Shown: positions 36,365 to 45,603, numbered from the stretch's first letter. The stretch is 52,331 bases of DNA from an uncultured Clostridia bacterium (GCA_947073045.1 CAMTJU010000011.1:1-52331); one strand, 5' to 3'. The notes: generated from the letters alone by a model not told the origin. Numbers and translations are program-made.

Positions 36365-37819
36365 TTAACTTTCAATGATTTTCTGCTCGTCGTTAACGTC
36401 TTTCACATTTGTAATTATTCGGTCGGAAATTTTAATTGATGGATTTAATTTTGGGTCAATAATAATAAAACCATTTTCTAAGATTTCGTCAGCATAATTT
36501 ATTTTTTTAAATTCTGCTATGCCGGTATTTGCAATATATATACCGTAAATTTTTTTCATTTGAGAAATTTCATATGATTCATCGGACGAAATTATAATAT
36601 CTTTTGATTTTAATCCATTTGATTCTACGTAATAATAATTTTCATCTGAATCATAAATTTTAACTTTAACTTTCTCATTATTTTTTTTGATTAGTGTGTA
36701 TTCATTATTGTCTTTTAACACAAACTGCGTAGGTATTTTGAACAAATTTTTTTTATCTATACTACAAACGGGAATTTTAAATCCCTGAAGTTTTGTATCG
36801 TCGAGCTTGAATTTAATACTTCTATTTTGCAGATAATCTTGAACAAATTTTGTGCATTTCATTACTAAACAACTTTCGTTTTTATTTTTAGCAATAATTT
36901 TTTCTATATATACATCAATTGGTGTAAAATTGTTTTCATTTTCTATAAATATAGTTTTTGAATCATTTTCTTTGAGATTTTCTATGTCTTTATTCTTGAC
37001 ATAACTTACTATATACCATTCGTTTGACTCTATGATTTTGAAAATGGGCTGACTTGCTTCAACATATGAATTATCTATCGTCTCAATGCTTTGAGATTTT
37101 ATGTTTGTTTGTTGAGAAGTTAGGTTGTTTAATTTATTCAGTGTATATGTTTTTTCCAGGCTGTCTATGAAATATGAAACAATTCCTGTTTGAGTTGCGC
37201 TAATTGATTCAATATTCTTTTTTATTTTTTGCTCTATCTGCGATTTTTTTTCATCCATCTCCTTTACGTCTCCACGATTTTCGGTAAGTAAAATTTGATT
37301 GCGCAAATCAAGATTTTTTTTAATTGCATCGGCAAAAGAATTTATTTTATCAAAATTATATTGACTGCAAACATAAATGTTTTCATCAACTATTTTTTCA
37401 ATTTGGTTGTTTGCATTTTTAATATCGTTTTGAAAAAGAGAGATGTCAATACGATTTTTTTGCATATCGAGGATGTCATTATTTATTTTTGACAAATCAT
37501 CTTCTAATTTTTCAACAGATTCTTTATCTTTAATAGTACAGACGACACAGTTTTTCTTAGCTATGTCAAAATTGTGGAGATTAAGCGAGATTGCGCCAGA
37601 CTTTTTGGATGTATAAATTTTTTCATTTCTTACAATAACGCCCGAAAATATTTGAGGATTGTCAGAGTTTGCATATTCTATTAAGGTTGAATTTATTTTT
37701 TTTTGTGTAAAAAAAGATACGCAATATCCAAAAATATAAATCATAATCAAAAAAAATACCATATAAAAAAATTTACGGGCAATTGACTTTTTTGGAGTCT
37801 TCTTTTTTACATATTTCAT
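36365..37819 (-). CDS. HlyD-like membrane-fusion protein
   Basis: The 484-residue protein has a basic start (MKYVKKKTPKKSIARK), one TM helix (about 18-40), a lipoyl-type segment (IFSGVIVRNEKIYTSKKSGA), a long coiled-coil hairpin (about 100-215) and beta-barrel segments. This is the plan of periplasmic/extracellular adaptor subunits of the HlyD family. GGGAG lies before the ATG. It follows cdaA-cdaR by 32 bases in the position where glmM is common. No ABC transporter gene lies beside it; a TolC-like gene is encoded 6 kb away. Its partner and substrate are unknown. Confidence 0.72.
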   Translation of the reverse strand: MKYVKKKTPKKSIARKFFYMVFFLIMIYIFGYCVSFFTQKKINSTLIEYANSDNPQIFSGVIVRNEKIYTSKKSGAISLNLHNFDIAKKNCVVCTIKDKESVEKLEDDLSKINNDILDMQKNRIDISLFQNDIKNANNQIEKIVDENIYVCSQYNFDKINSFADAIKKNLDLRNQILLTENRGDVKEMDEKKSQIEQKIKKNIESISATQTGIVSYFIDSLEKTYTLNKLNNLTSQQTNIKSQSIETIDNSYVEASQPIFKIIESNEWYIVSYVKNKDIENLKENDSKTIFIENENNFTPIDVYIEKIIAKNKNESCLVMKCTKFVQDYLQNRSIKFKLDDTKLQGFKIPVCSIDKKNLFKIPTQFVLKDNNEYTLIKKNNEKVKVKIYDSDENYYYVESNGLKSKDIIISSDESYEISQMKKIYGIYIANTGIAEFKKINYADEILENGFIIIDPKLNPSIKISDRIITNVKDVNDEQKIIES

Positions 37820-37851
37820 TTTTAATCTCCCATTTTTATTTGTGCTTGAAA

Positions 37852-38853
37852 TTAATTATTTTTTTCTATATTGATTGTGACTAAAATTTTATCGGTATTG
37901 CCTTTTTTTACCTGCAAATTATTTTCAAGAATGTCATTTAAGTTATAAGTAATTGTTTTCGAAAGTGATGAATTATCTATATTAATTGCAGGTAATTTGA
38001 TTGAGTTTACGTCTTTTTTATTTTCACCGGTAATATCTATTTTTTTTGGTTCATAATCAATACTTTTTAATGTGTAACCATCTGCTACTTTTCCAATTGT
38101 CTCTGGTTTTTCTATATCAACTGTCTTGTAAGAATCTATATCAACTTTTACTTTTACTTCTTTGTTACTCAAAATAAAATTATTTGTTACATCATCATTA
38201 TCGTTATCGAATATTTTTATTGGAATTTTGGTAACAATATTTTTCGTAGCAGACGTAGTATCAATTTTTAATGTTATGGGTTTAATAGATTCGATAATAG
38301 TTTGCGCACCGTAAAGTTTTAAATTTTGCGGCTCAATATTTATATCTTTTATATAATAATTGTTTGCAACTTCGCCAATTGTTTCATAATATATTTGTTC
38401 ATTTGCAGTGATGTAGTGATCAAGAAATATATCAACTTTTGATGGATAAACATTTATAATTTGATAGCGTGAACTATTTAAATAATTCGAGAATGAAATA
38501 TTTACAGGCATGCTTAAAGAATTGCCAACGTATTTTTCATACGACGAATTTATATCTTTGAAATTTATTGTAGCTTTGAGATTGTCTGGATTTTGATTAA
38601 TAAATTTTAAATCGTTACGAGTTGCTTGAACTTGTACATCAATTTTGCTATCTGCAATATTTTTTTCGTTAAGCATAATAAATCCATTATCAGAAAGATT
38701 TTCTGCATTTGAAAATTCAAGCGGCAGGGAATATGTTGAAGTAACCGTTGGATTGTTTACATTAATTGCTATTAGCCATAAAGTAATTGCAATAACTAAA
38801 GCCGTTAATTTGAGCAAAATATTGCTAGTAAGTATTTTTTTAATTTTGTTCAT
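37852..38853 (-). CDS. cdaR: CdaA regulatory protein CdaR (YbbR domains)
   Basis: The 333-residue protein has an N-terminal TM helix (LLKLTALVIAITLWLIAINV), where the KLxALxxAxxLWxxV pattern is typical, and then YbbR repeats, each with VDIxL/PxxVxVxG-like strands (NVYPSKVDIFLD, IEPQNLKLYGAQTII, YEPKKIDITGENKKD). CdaR sits outside the membrane and modulates the diadenylate cyclase CdaA. It overlaps cdaA by 14 bases with GGAGGCG before ATG 38853. The repeats are divergent but the context is decisive. Confidence 0.9.
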   Translation of the reverse strand: MNKIKKILTSNILLKLTALVIAITLWLIAINVNNPTVTSTYSLPLEFSNAENLSDNGFIMLNEKNIADSKIDVQVQATRNDLKFINQNPDNLKATINFKDINSSYEKYVGNSLSMPVNISFSNYLNSSRYQIINVYPSKVDIFLDHYITANEQIYYETIGEVANNYYIKDINIEPQNLKLYGAQTIIESIKPITLKIDTTSATKNIVTKIPIKIFDNDNDDVTNNFILSNKEVKVKVDIDSYKTVDIEKPETIGKVADGYTLKSIDYEPKKIDITGENKKDVNSIKLPAINIDNSSLSKTITYNLNDILENNLQVKKGNTDKILVTINIEKNN

Positions 38854-39676
38854 TATTTTTTCGCCTCCATATTTTTAATTTTGTAAATTTCGTATTGGAT
38901 TTAGTATTAATTGAGGAAAAAATATTTCTGATTTGTTTTTCATTTAAATTTGTGTGGAGCTTACCGTTTTTAGCAATTGAAATTTCGCCACGCTCTTCCG
39001 ACACTACAAGAACATATGCATCTGAAACTTCACTTGCTCCAATTGCCGCTCGATGTCTTGTACCAAAATCATGTTTTGCAACATTTGGGCTTAGCGGCAA
39101 AATACATGCAGCAGCTTTTACCTTATTATTTCTGATAATAACGGCGCCGTCATGCAGCGGTGTCTTGTTTTCAAAAATATTTACAAGCAATTGATTTGAT
39201 ATTACGGCGTCTATTAGGATTCCTGTCTGTTCAAAATCTCCAAGTGGAACTTCTTTTTCTATTACAATTAATGCACCTGTTCTTGCATTTGCCATAATCT
39301 TGGCAGCTTTTATTATTTCATTTATTGTTGAATTTGAAACTTTTTGTTGTGTATCATCCGTTTTCATTAATGATTTTATAAAATTACCCTTGCCAAGTTG
39401 CTCAAGTGCTTTACGTATTTCCGGTTGAAATAAAACTATTACGGCTACAATTCCTACATTAAACATATTGGAGATAATCCAATAAAGTGTATTGAAATTA
39501 AGTATGCTTGAAATAGCAAAGATTATTAGTACAACAACTACTCCTTTAAAAAGTGACCAGGCTCTCGTTTCTTTTATCCATAACATAATTTTATAAATTA
39601 CGTATGAAACTATTAATATATCAATAATGTCGTTAAAATTTATGAATAAATTGCGCACGTACGAAAAATAATTCAA
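38840..39676 (-). CDS. cdaA: Diadenylate cyclase CdaA
   Basis: The 278-residue membrane enzyme makes c-di-AMP from two ATP. Three N-terminal TM helices (about 15-32, 40-60, 64-82) precede the DAC domain with PLHDGAVIIRNNKV and FGTRHRAAIGASEVSDA, the DGA and RHR catalytic motifs. It starts at TTG 39676, preceded by GGGAG at 9 bases; an ATG seen in that spacer is out of frame. c-di-AMP controls potassium and osmolyte balance and wall integrity. It is the first gene of cdaA-cdaR-hlyD-like. Confidence 0.95.
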   Translation of the reverse strand: MNYFSYVRNLFINFNDIIDILIVSYVIYKIMLWIKETRAWSLFKGVVVVLIIFAISSILNFNTLYWIISNMFNVGIVAVIVLFQPEIRKALEQLGKGNFIKSLMKTDDTQQKVSNSTINEIIKAAKIMANARTGALIVIEKEVPLGDFEQTGILIDAVISNQLLVNIFENKTPLHDGAVIIRNNKVKAAACILPLSPNVAKHDFGTRHRAAIGASEVSDAYVLVVSEERGEISIAKNGKLHTNLNEKQIRNIFSSINTKSNTKFTKLKIWRRKNNEQN

Positions 39677-40176
39677 GCATACCAGCTCCCAAATTTTATT
39701 TACTCTACATTTTATTTATATTAAAACAAAAATGAAGTTCTAAAGCAAGAAAAACATTAATGTCTCAAGAAAAAATTTATGTGAATATAAAATTTTTATG
39801 GGCATGATTTTTTTTAGCAACTCGATTTTTTTATGCAACACAAAAAATTTGAGAGTGACTACGTTTTAAAAATTTGTTTTTAAAAAAATGAATTTAAAAT
39901 TTAAATGCAAAAAAAATTTAAATGCAAAAAATGAATAACTATGAAAATGTTGGGCATTGAATAAAAAAATCATTTGAACAAATAATAGATATTGAAAGTC
40001 GCAAAAAAAGTTATATATGACTTTTATTTTTCGCACATTGAAATTTATATTACACCAAAATTACAATTTGGAAGTTGTCTTGCTTTTTGTTCTGGTAAAT
40101 GTTAAAGTGAAAAATGTAGCAGTTGAGTCGATGTATATTATTGATTGTTACATTAAGATTAAATCAAAAATATGTA
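39677..40176. other. Long AT-rich intergenic region between cdaA and the surface-protein gene
   Basis: No coding frame is convincing here. It contains a 17-base-period direct repeat (AAATTTAAATGCAAAAAA, twice, 39897-39931) and an imperfect inverted repeat around TATATATG at about 39997-40035 (GTCGCAAAAAAAGT / ACTTTTATTTTTCGCA). It is a divergent regulatory space for cdaA and the highly expressed surface gene. Confidence 0.5.
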
Positions 40177-40206
40177 TTGACTAATGGATTTTATTGCTGC
40201 TATAAT
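40177..40206 (+). promoter_or_regulatory. Strong promoter of the surface-protein gene
   Basis: TTGACT (40177-40182), an 18-base spacer and a perfect TATAAT (40201-40206) imply a start near 40213 and a leader of about 85 bases. Confidence 0.8.
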
Positions 40207-40218
40207 ATTTTTGTTGCT

Positions 40219-40261
40219 GAGATACGATCCCACGACATACTGCATATTAGGGATTGATCTC
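40219..40261 (+). promoter_or_regulatory. 5'-leader stem-loop of the surface-protein mRNA
   Basis: GAGAT-acg-ATCCC (40219-40231) pairs with GGGAT-tg-ATCTC (40250-40261) around an 18-base loop. It lies at the very 5' end of the predicted transcript, where such structures stabilise abundant surface-layer messages. The ribosome binding site AAGGAGG (40285-40291) remains free. Confidence 0.6.
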
Positions 40262-40298
40262 GAAAATTAATAAATTTATATTTTAAGGAGGAAACAAA

Positions 40299-42662
40299 AT
40301 GAAGAAAAAAATTGCTTTTATTATGGCATCTGTTATGTCTTTATCAATGATGCCAACAATTAATTCTTACGCATCTTCTGATAACAAGTTAAGTAATGGC
40401 AACGTAACTGTTTCAGAAAAAACTATGTTTTATGAAGCAGGTACTACAAAGCCACAAGCTGCTGGGAACTCTAAAGTTAAATATTTCTCAGAAGCTAACT
40501 ACTTAAACATTAAATTAGAAGATGACATCGTAAGTAGTGCTTCGCACAAAGTTTCATTTGGTTTGGAACTTACTAATGCTAAATTTGCTTTTGCTGATTG
40601 GAATAAGTACGCAACAACTACTCCAATTAACGAAGGTAAAGGTGAATTAAAAAATGGTGTCTACACAAGATACAATGGTGGCGATAGTGTAGGATACAGC
40701 TTGACTACTCAAAGCGATGATTACGCTGTTGTTGAATTGAATCAAGACGCTACTGCAGGGGAAACAATTAGAATTCCTTTGATTGCTAGAATGGATGAAA
40801 ACCTTACAAAAGGTGAAGCAAAAGTTCGCGTAGATGCAACTGGTAGCGGATTATCTTCTAATTCACTTCTTTTTGCAACAATAAGCAAAGGTTCTACAAA
40901 TGCTTATGTAGAAGACGCACAAACTGGTAAAAACAAAATTGCAATTCAAAAATTAGTTATAAAAGAAAATGTTGCAGGTTCTATGAACCCAGCTGATGGT
41001 GACGGTTTCTATCTTGAATTACCAAGTGGTTACTACTTCAGAGATAATGGTGTTGAAGTTAAAGGTATAAATGTAGGATTAGGCGAAGTTACTCGTAACT
41101 TTGAAAACGGTAACAGAAAATTTGATGTTACTTTCAAAAACTTCATGGCTTCTGAAGGAAGAATTGGTCAAATCACTATTACTGGATTAGAAATAATTCC
41201 TAACTCTTCTTCTGATGCAATTACTAAAGAAGATGTAAACATTAGCATTGATAACATTGGAAGTTCTGATATGGTAACTTCTCAAGAATTCACTGCAGGA
41301 ACAAGAGCTGATTACAGCATATCTTTCAAAACTGATGGAACTGTTCCTACATTATTAAATGGATTCTATGACACAAGTTCATATACTAATGACAGAACTA
41401 AATCTGTAAAAGTTATCGTTTCTGAAGAAACAGCAGGTTCTTTAATAAATGGTGGAGACTTAGTATTAACTTTATCTGATCGCGCTAAAATTAGAGGCGT
41501 AAAAATTGAAGATAAAGAAAATATTGAGCAAGCTATTAACGGAACTTATGAATTAGGAAAAACTTACAACAATGTTGAAGTTAAAGATAGCAAAGTTACT
41601 TTAAGAGGTATTGCAAATTCTTCTTCAACTGAAAAAGCTAAATTTACTATTTCTTTCTATTTAAGTGTTGAAGCAGGATTTGTTGGCGATGTAACTATGT
41701 CAGTTTCTGGAGACGCTATCAGAAATAGTGCTTCAGTTGAACCAGTTGTTATAGCTAAAACTATAAATCCTTTAACTGCTGATGTTCAGACTTCTTACAT
41801 TCAACCAGGTCAAACTGTTGAATTAAGTGATATAGTATTAACTGAACAAATGGACAACAAAGGTTACTCCGCATTAGAGTCAGGTAAAACAATTGTTTTA
41901 GGAATCAACAACAACAATAATTATTTATCAGTTGTTGGAACTCCTACAATTAAAACTGAAAATGGTTTAACAGTTAAAAATGTAAAGACTAGCAGTACAA
42001 ATGTAAGTGGTTCTGCACTTTCTTTCACAATAGATGATGCTTCATCTAGAAATAAAGCTTCTAAAATTACAATTTCTGGTCTTAAAATTGCAACAAGTGC
42101 AGCTACTCCTCAAGGAACTTATACTATAGTTGCTGGTGGTAATGCAATAGCTGGTAACAGCACTGCAATAATTGGTTCTAACAGCGATGTTGCTTCTTTC
42201 TCTGCTGAAGGTATAGCAGTTGCTAAATTGCAATACGGTGGTAAAGTAACTATGAAAATCACAATTGGTGATAAAATGGTTACTGTAAATGGACAAAATA
42301 TTGAAATGAAACTTGCTCCATTCATTGATGCAAAAACTGGAACAACTTACATGCAAGTAAGTGATATTGTTAGAGCAACTGGCAAAACTTGCACTTTTTT
42401 TGACAATAGAGTTCAAAATGTAGAAGGAATGGACAAAACTTTATTTGTTACTTTCGGAGATAGAACTTTCGAAAAAGACAAATCAATTGTTAAAATAGCT
42501 GGTCAGACAATTCCTGAAACTATGACAAATGAGCAAGGTCAAGCTGTTAACATGATTATTAAAGATGATTACACTTGCTTGCCATTAAGATACTTTGTAG
42601 AAAGAGTATTAGGTCAAACTATCAACTGGAATGGCACTGACAACACTATAACAGTTGAATAA
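40299..42662 (+). CDS. Abundant secreted surface protein with three beta-repeats and a C-terminal copper-amine-oxidase-N domain
   Basis: The 787-residue protein has a signal peptide (MKKKIAFIMASVMSLSMMPT, ending SYA-SS). Three related segments of about 145 residues begin near 216 (IQKLVIKENVAGS), 370 (VKVIVSEETAGS) and 511 (DIVLTEQMDNKG). Each runs into an ITIxGLxI-type strand pattern and the second and third end in a G.AI motif. The C-terminal 130 residues form a CuAO-N (stalk-like) domain: MQVSDIVRATG, PLRYFVERVLGQTINWNG, DNTITVE. Very regular codon choice (GCT, GGA, AAC, CAA) and the strong promoter suggest high expression. It is likely a main surface-layer or sheath component. No enzymatic copper site is expected; the domain name is historical. 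Confidence 0.85.
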   Translation: MKKKIAFIMASVMSLSMMPTINSYASSDNKLSNGNVTVSEKTMFYEAGTTKPQAAGNSKVKYFSEANYLNIKLEDDIVSSASHKVSFGLELTNAKFAFADWNKYATTTPINEGKGELKNGVYTRYNGGDSVGYSLTTQSDDYAVVELNQDATAGETIRIPLIARMDENLTKGEAKVRVDATGSGLSSNSLLFATISKGSTNAYVEDAQTGKNKIAIQKLVIKENVAGSMNPADGDGFYLELPSGYYFRDNGVEVKGINVGLGEVTRNFENGNRKFDVTFKNFMASEGRIGQITITGLEIIPNSSSDAITKEDVNISIDNIGSSDMVTSQEFTAGTRADYSISFKTDGTVPTLLNGFYDTSSYTNDRTKSVKVIVSEETAGSLINGGDLVLTLSDRAKIRGVKIEDKENIEQAINGTYELGKTYNNVEVKDSKVTLRGIANSSSTEKAKFTISFYLSVEAGFVGDVTMSVSGDAIRNSASVEPVVIAKTINPLTADVQTSYIQPGQTVELSDIVLTEQMDNKGYSALESGKTIVLGINNNNNYLSVVGTPTIKTENGLTVKNVKTSSTNVSGSALSFTIDDASSRNKASKITISGLKIATSAATPQGTYTIVAGGNAIAGNSTAIIGSNSDVASFSAEGIAVAKLQYGGKVTMKITIGDKMVTVNGQNIEMKLAPFIDAKTGTTYMQVSDIVRATGKTCTFFDNRVQNVEGMDKTLFVTFGDRTFEKDKSIVKIAGQTIPETMTNEQGQAVNMIIKDDYTCLPLRYFVERVLGQTINWNGTDNTITVE

Positions 42663-42674
42663 TTAAATTAAAAA

Positions 42675-42701
42675 TCAGCCCCTTCATTGGGGCTTTTTTT
42701 A
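42675..42701 (+). terminator. Terminator after the surface-protein gene
   Basis: AGCCCC (42677-42682) and GGGGCT (42689-42694) form a GC-rich stem followed by seven T. Partial read-through would supply the next two genes. Confidence 0.9.
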
Positions 42702-42725
42702 TACGAAAAAAAAGGAGAGGTTAAT

Positions 42726-43421
42726 ATGAATAAAAAATCTTTTGTATCAGGATTTGCTATGGCTACAATTTTGTTTGCTAGCTATAATGTGTTTGCTGTT
42801 GGTGGAAAAATTGAGGCTTATTTAAAAGATGACTACAAAATAGAAATTGATGACATAGAGCTGCAACGTCCAGACGATATGCGCATTATAAATTTTGGGG
42901 ACAGAACTTATACGCCTGCAAGATTAATTGCAGAGGCAATGGGTGGAAAAGTTGATTGGGATGATGCAACAAAAACTATTAAAATAACTAAACCTGAACC
43001 TCGGGTTGTAGAAAAAATTGTTGAAAAAATAGTAGAAGTTCCGAGTGATTCCAAAATAAGTTACCAAACGCTTCCTTTAAAGCAAACAAAAAAAGATTTT
43101 ATAATTAATATAACAGGGATGAGTATGAAAAATAATTTGACTTATATTTATTTAGATGCAGAAAACAAAACTGGTGATGCAATTGAAGTTGATTATAGTA
43201 GGGCACAAATAAAAGCAGAATCGGGCGAATATTTTGCAAATTCAATGTCGGCAGCAGATTGGGGTAATAGTATGGATACGGATGAAAAGCGTGAAGGCCG
43301 TATAATGGTTTTTGATAAAATAGCCGATACAGACAAAGAAATTACGTTGTCAATCCCAATAAAATCATTGGTTGGAGGAAGTATTGACGAAACATTCGAA
43401 TACAATATAAAAGTTGAATAA
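42726..43421 (+). CDS. Secreted protein with copper-amine-oxidase-N domain
   Basis: The 231-residue protein has a signal peptide (MNKKSFVSGFAMATILFASY, cleavage near VFA). A short CuAO-N/stalk domain follows (FGDRTYTPARLIAEAMGGKV, then WDDATKTIKI, about 50-90). A Glu/Lys/Val linker (VVEKIVEKIVEVPSD) leads to a beta domain (about 125-231) with DUF4352-like features (YIYLDAENKTGDAIEVDYS). AAGGAGAGG lies 6 bases before ATG 42726. The domain order matches exported proteins common in clostridia. It probably sits in the surface layer with the product of the gene upstream. Confidence 0.82.
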   Translation: MNKKSFVSGFAMATILFASYNVFAVGGKIEAYLKDDYKIEIDDIELQRPDDMRIINFGDRTYTPARLIAEAMGGKVDWDDATKTIKITKPEPRVVEKIVEKIVEVPSDSKISYQTLPLKQTKKDFIINITGMSMKNNLTYIYLDAENKTGDAIEVDYSRAQIKAESGEYFANSMSAADWGNSMDTDEKREGRIMVFDKIADTDKEITLSIPIKSLVGGSIDETFEYNIKVE

Positions 43422-43439
43422 AAAATGAAGGTGTTTAAT

Positions 43440-44525
43440 TTGAAAAAAATTCTAACGTTTACACTAGCATTTTTTTTTGTACTAAATTTTTCTGTATTTG
43501 CAGATGAAAATAAAATTTCGTACGAGCAGGCATTAAATAAAGTTATTGAAAATACGGATGCATTAGAAAATTTAGAAGACAGTATGGTTTATTTGGATGA
43601 AGTAAAAAGCAAGGCTAATACAAATCTTAGTGATTTAAATGCAAGTATGGGAATGCCGCTGCAGCAAGCAAGCACTGCATATACTCAAATAATTCAGCTT
43701 ACACGCGCAATAATGTCTTATGAGAACCAAATTTCAAATTATGAAATGAATAAGCAAATATTGCGCGATACGGCGGAGTTTACACTGCGCAATCACATTG
43801 CAAATATAAAATTATACATGATGGATATAGATTTGCTCAAAAAACAGATTGAGCTTGGTACAAAAAATTTGAATGTAATAAAATTAAAAAATGAGCGCGG
43901 ATTAGCGAGTGATTTAGAGCTATCAAATGCACAAAATAATCTCGCTCAGCAAAAAAATAATCTATCTAATTCAAATATTAAATTACAAAATGAGAAACAA
44001 GCTTTAAATAAATTAATGGGTCTTGATATTAATTCTAATATTGAAGTTGAATTAGAAATGCCACTCGAAACTTTCGATAAGGATATTGATTCTTATGTGT
44101 TGAATGAAAAGAATAATTCACCTGTGATTCTTATGCAAAGAAAGCTTGTGAGCGAGGCCCAATACGCCGTGGACTCATTTACAAATTTAATTAATGAAGT
44201 TGAGAGTGAGCCCGTTAATAATCTCAAGAAAACAACTCGCGAGTACGAGCAAACTATAAAGACATTAGAAAATAACATTAGAAGTGCGTATAACAATCTA
44301 AAAAATCTTCAAGAAAATCAAAATGCTCTAGAGAAAAATCTTGCATCTATGCAAAATATTTATAATACAAATTCAATAAAATACAAAGCAGGTTTGATTA
44401 GTGCAAATATGTTAGAAGAGAGCAAAATAAATGTTGAGCAGGCGCAATATATGTTAGATAAAAATGAAATATCGTGTTCAAATTTAATTTTTAGTCTCAA
44501 TCGTTCATATTTGCTTATGAACTAA
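43440..44525 (+). CDS. TolC-like secreted coiled-coil protein
   Basis: The 361-residue protein has a signal peptide (LKKILTFTLAFFFVLNFSVFA). Two long helical-hairpin halves follow, ISYEQALNKVIENTDALENL at the start, NVIKLKNERGLASDLELSNA (about 145-165) and SIKYKAGLISANMLEESKIN (about 315-335). These match outer-membrane-efflux (TolC) family repeats, though no obvious beta-barrel strands are seen. The start is set at TTG 43440, since AAGGTG stands 6 bases before it; ATG 43425 has none. TolC-like proteins of this kind occur in SLH-bearing clostridia without an outer membrane. It is probably a wall-spanning or scaffolding protein. Confidence 0.75.
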   Translation: MKKILTFTLAFFFVLNFSVFADENKISYEQALNKVIENTDALENLEDSMVYLDEVKSKANTNLSDLNASMGMPLQQASTAYTQIIQLTRAIMSYENQISNYEMNKQILRDTAEFTLRNHIANIKLYMMDIDLLKKQIELGTKNLNVIKLKNERGLASDLELSNAQNNLAQQKNNLSNSNIKLQNEKQALNKLMGLDINSNIEVELEMPLETFDKDIDSYVLNEKNNSPVILMQRKLVSEAQYAVDSFTNLINEVESEPVNNLKKTTREYEQTIKTLENNIRSAYNNLKNLQENQNALEKNLASMQNIYNTNSIKYKAGLISANMLEESKINVEQAQYMLDKNEISCSNLIFSLNRSYLLMN

Positions 44526-44541
44526 TTTAATAAAAAAATAA

Positions 44542-44597
44542 AAAAAATGAACCTCAAATATTAAACAAAAAAGTTTAATAATGATGGTTCATTTTTT
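44542..44597. terminator. Long bidirectional terminator between the TolC-like gene and rluA
   Basis: The outer stem AAAAAATGAACC/GGTTCATTTTTT (12 bp) and inner stem TATTAAAC/GTTTAATA (8 bp) form a two-part hairpin with T runs in both directions. Confidence 0.82.
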
Positions 44598-44633
44598 ATG
44601 TCTAAATACAGAATAAGGTTGGCCGTTTTTAAA

Positions 44634-45542
44634 TTAAAAAAGGAAATTTTTTATATCGGAAAAAATCTTAGGAGGCGGGCATATTATCTCTTTATTTGCA
44701 AATTCGTTATCATTAAATTTTATTTTATATGCATGCAAAAGTTGATGATGCAAATTAAATTTATTTTTGAAAAACAAATTCGTATCCTTATCACCATATT
44801 TTGTATCGCCTATGATAGGATGCTTGATACTTTGCAAATGCGCACGGATTTGGTGGGACTTGCCCGTAATTAATTTTATTTCAAGCAATGTAAAATCATT
44901 GGTAAATGCAATTGGTTTGTATTGCGTAATGATTTTTTTGCCAATGCCATTTTTATTTATTTGCGATTTATTTAAAACTTCATCTTTGACTATATAATTT
45001 TCAATATGTCCAGCTTTATCTATTTTTCCTTTGACTATAGTTAAATAATATTTGTCAATCAAATGATTTGCTAGCAAATTATTTATTTTTTGCAGTGCCA
45101 AAAAATTTTTCCCGCAAATAATTATTCCACTAGTATTTCTGTCAAGACGATTACAAATATTGATTTTATTTGTGTATAGACTATACAAACGATTTAAAAG
45201 TGTATCATTGTCAAATTTTTGAGCTGGCTGCGATAAAATGCCGGCTGATTTTTCGCATATTAAAATATTTTTATCTTCATACAATATTTTTATTGGTCTA
45301 TTGGATTTAATTTTTCTAACTTCCTTTTGAAATTTATTTATTGTTTCATCAGACATGTATATAAAAATTTCGTCATTGGCTTTTAAGATTTCATTGCCAA
45401 CAGATTTAATATTGTTCAATTTAATATTTTTTTTCCGAAGCATTTTATATATGAAAGATTTTGAAGCGCCATTAAAAAATTTCAAAAGGAATTTATCTAA
45501 GCGCTGATTTGAGTCTTCAACATTCACTTTGATTTTTTTCAT
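44634..45542 (-). CDS. RluA-family 23S rRNA pseudouridine synthase with S4 domain
   Basis: The 302-residue protein has an S4 RNA-binding domain (about 1-60: SNQRLDKFLLKFFNGASKSF, RKKNIKLNNIKSV). The catalytic domain has NRLDRNTSGIIICGKN, where Asp is the nucleophile, KYYLTIVKG and the late motif HQIRAHLQSIKHPIIGDTKYG. This places it with RluC/RluD-type enzymes; the target uridines cannot be told from sequence. ATG 45542 follows AGGAGAT at 6 bases. Confidence 0.9.
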   Translation of the reverse strand: MKKIKVNVEDSNQRLDKFLLKFFNGASKSFIYKMLRKKNIKLNNIKSVGNEILKANDEIFIYMSDETINKFQKEVRKIKSNRPIKILYEDKNILICEKSAGILSQPAQKFDNDTLLNRLYSLYTNKINICNRLDRNTSGIIICGKNFLALQKINNLLANHLIDKYYLTIVKGKIDKAGHIENYIVKDEVLNKSQINKNGIGKKIITQYKPIAFTNDFTLLEIKLITGKSHQIRAHLQSIKHPIIGDTKYGDKDTNLFFKNKFNLHHQLLHAYKIKFNDNEFANKEIICPPPKIFSDIKNFLF

Positions 45543-45574
45543 TGTATCTCCTAAAAATTTATATTCAACAAATA

Positions 45575-45603
45575 TTAACATTATAACAAATTTGTGATAT
45601 AAT
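45575..45603 (+). promoter_or_regulatory. Promoter of the 743-residue unknown gene
   Basis: TTAACA (45575-45580), a 17-base spacer and TATAAT (45598-45603) with an upstream TG, 36 bases before the start. Confidence 0.7.

Noticed and set aside
39897-39931. Direct repeat (two copies, 17-base period) as a CRISPR remnant
   Set aside because: There are only two copies with no unique spacer between them and very low complexity.
42042-42416. Antisense open frame inside the surface-protein gene
   Set aside because: It is a by-product of the regular codon use of the plus-strand gene; no ribosome binding site or protein-like composition.
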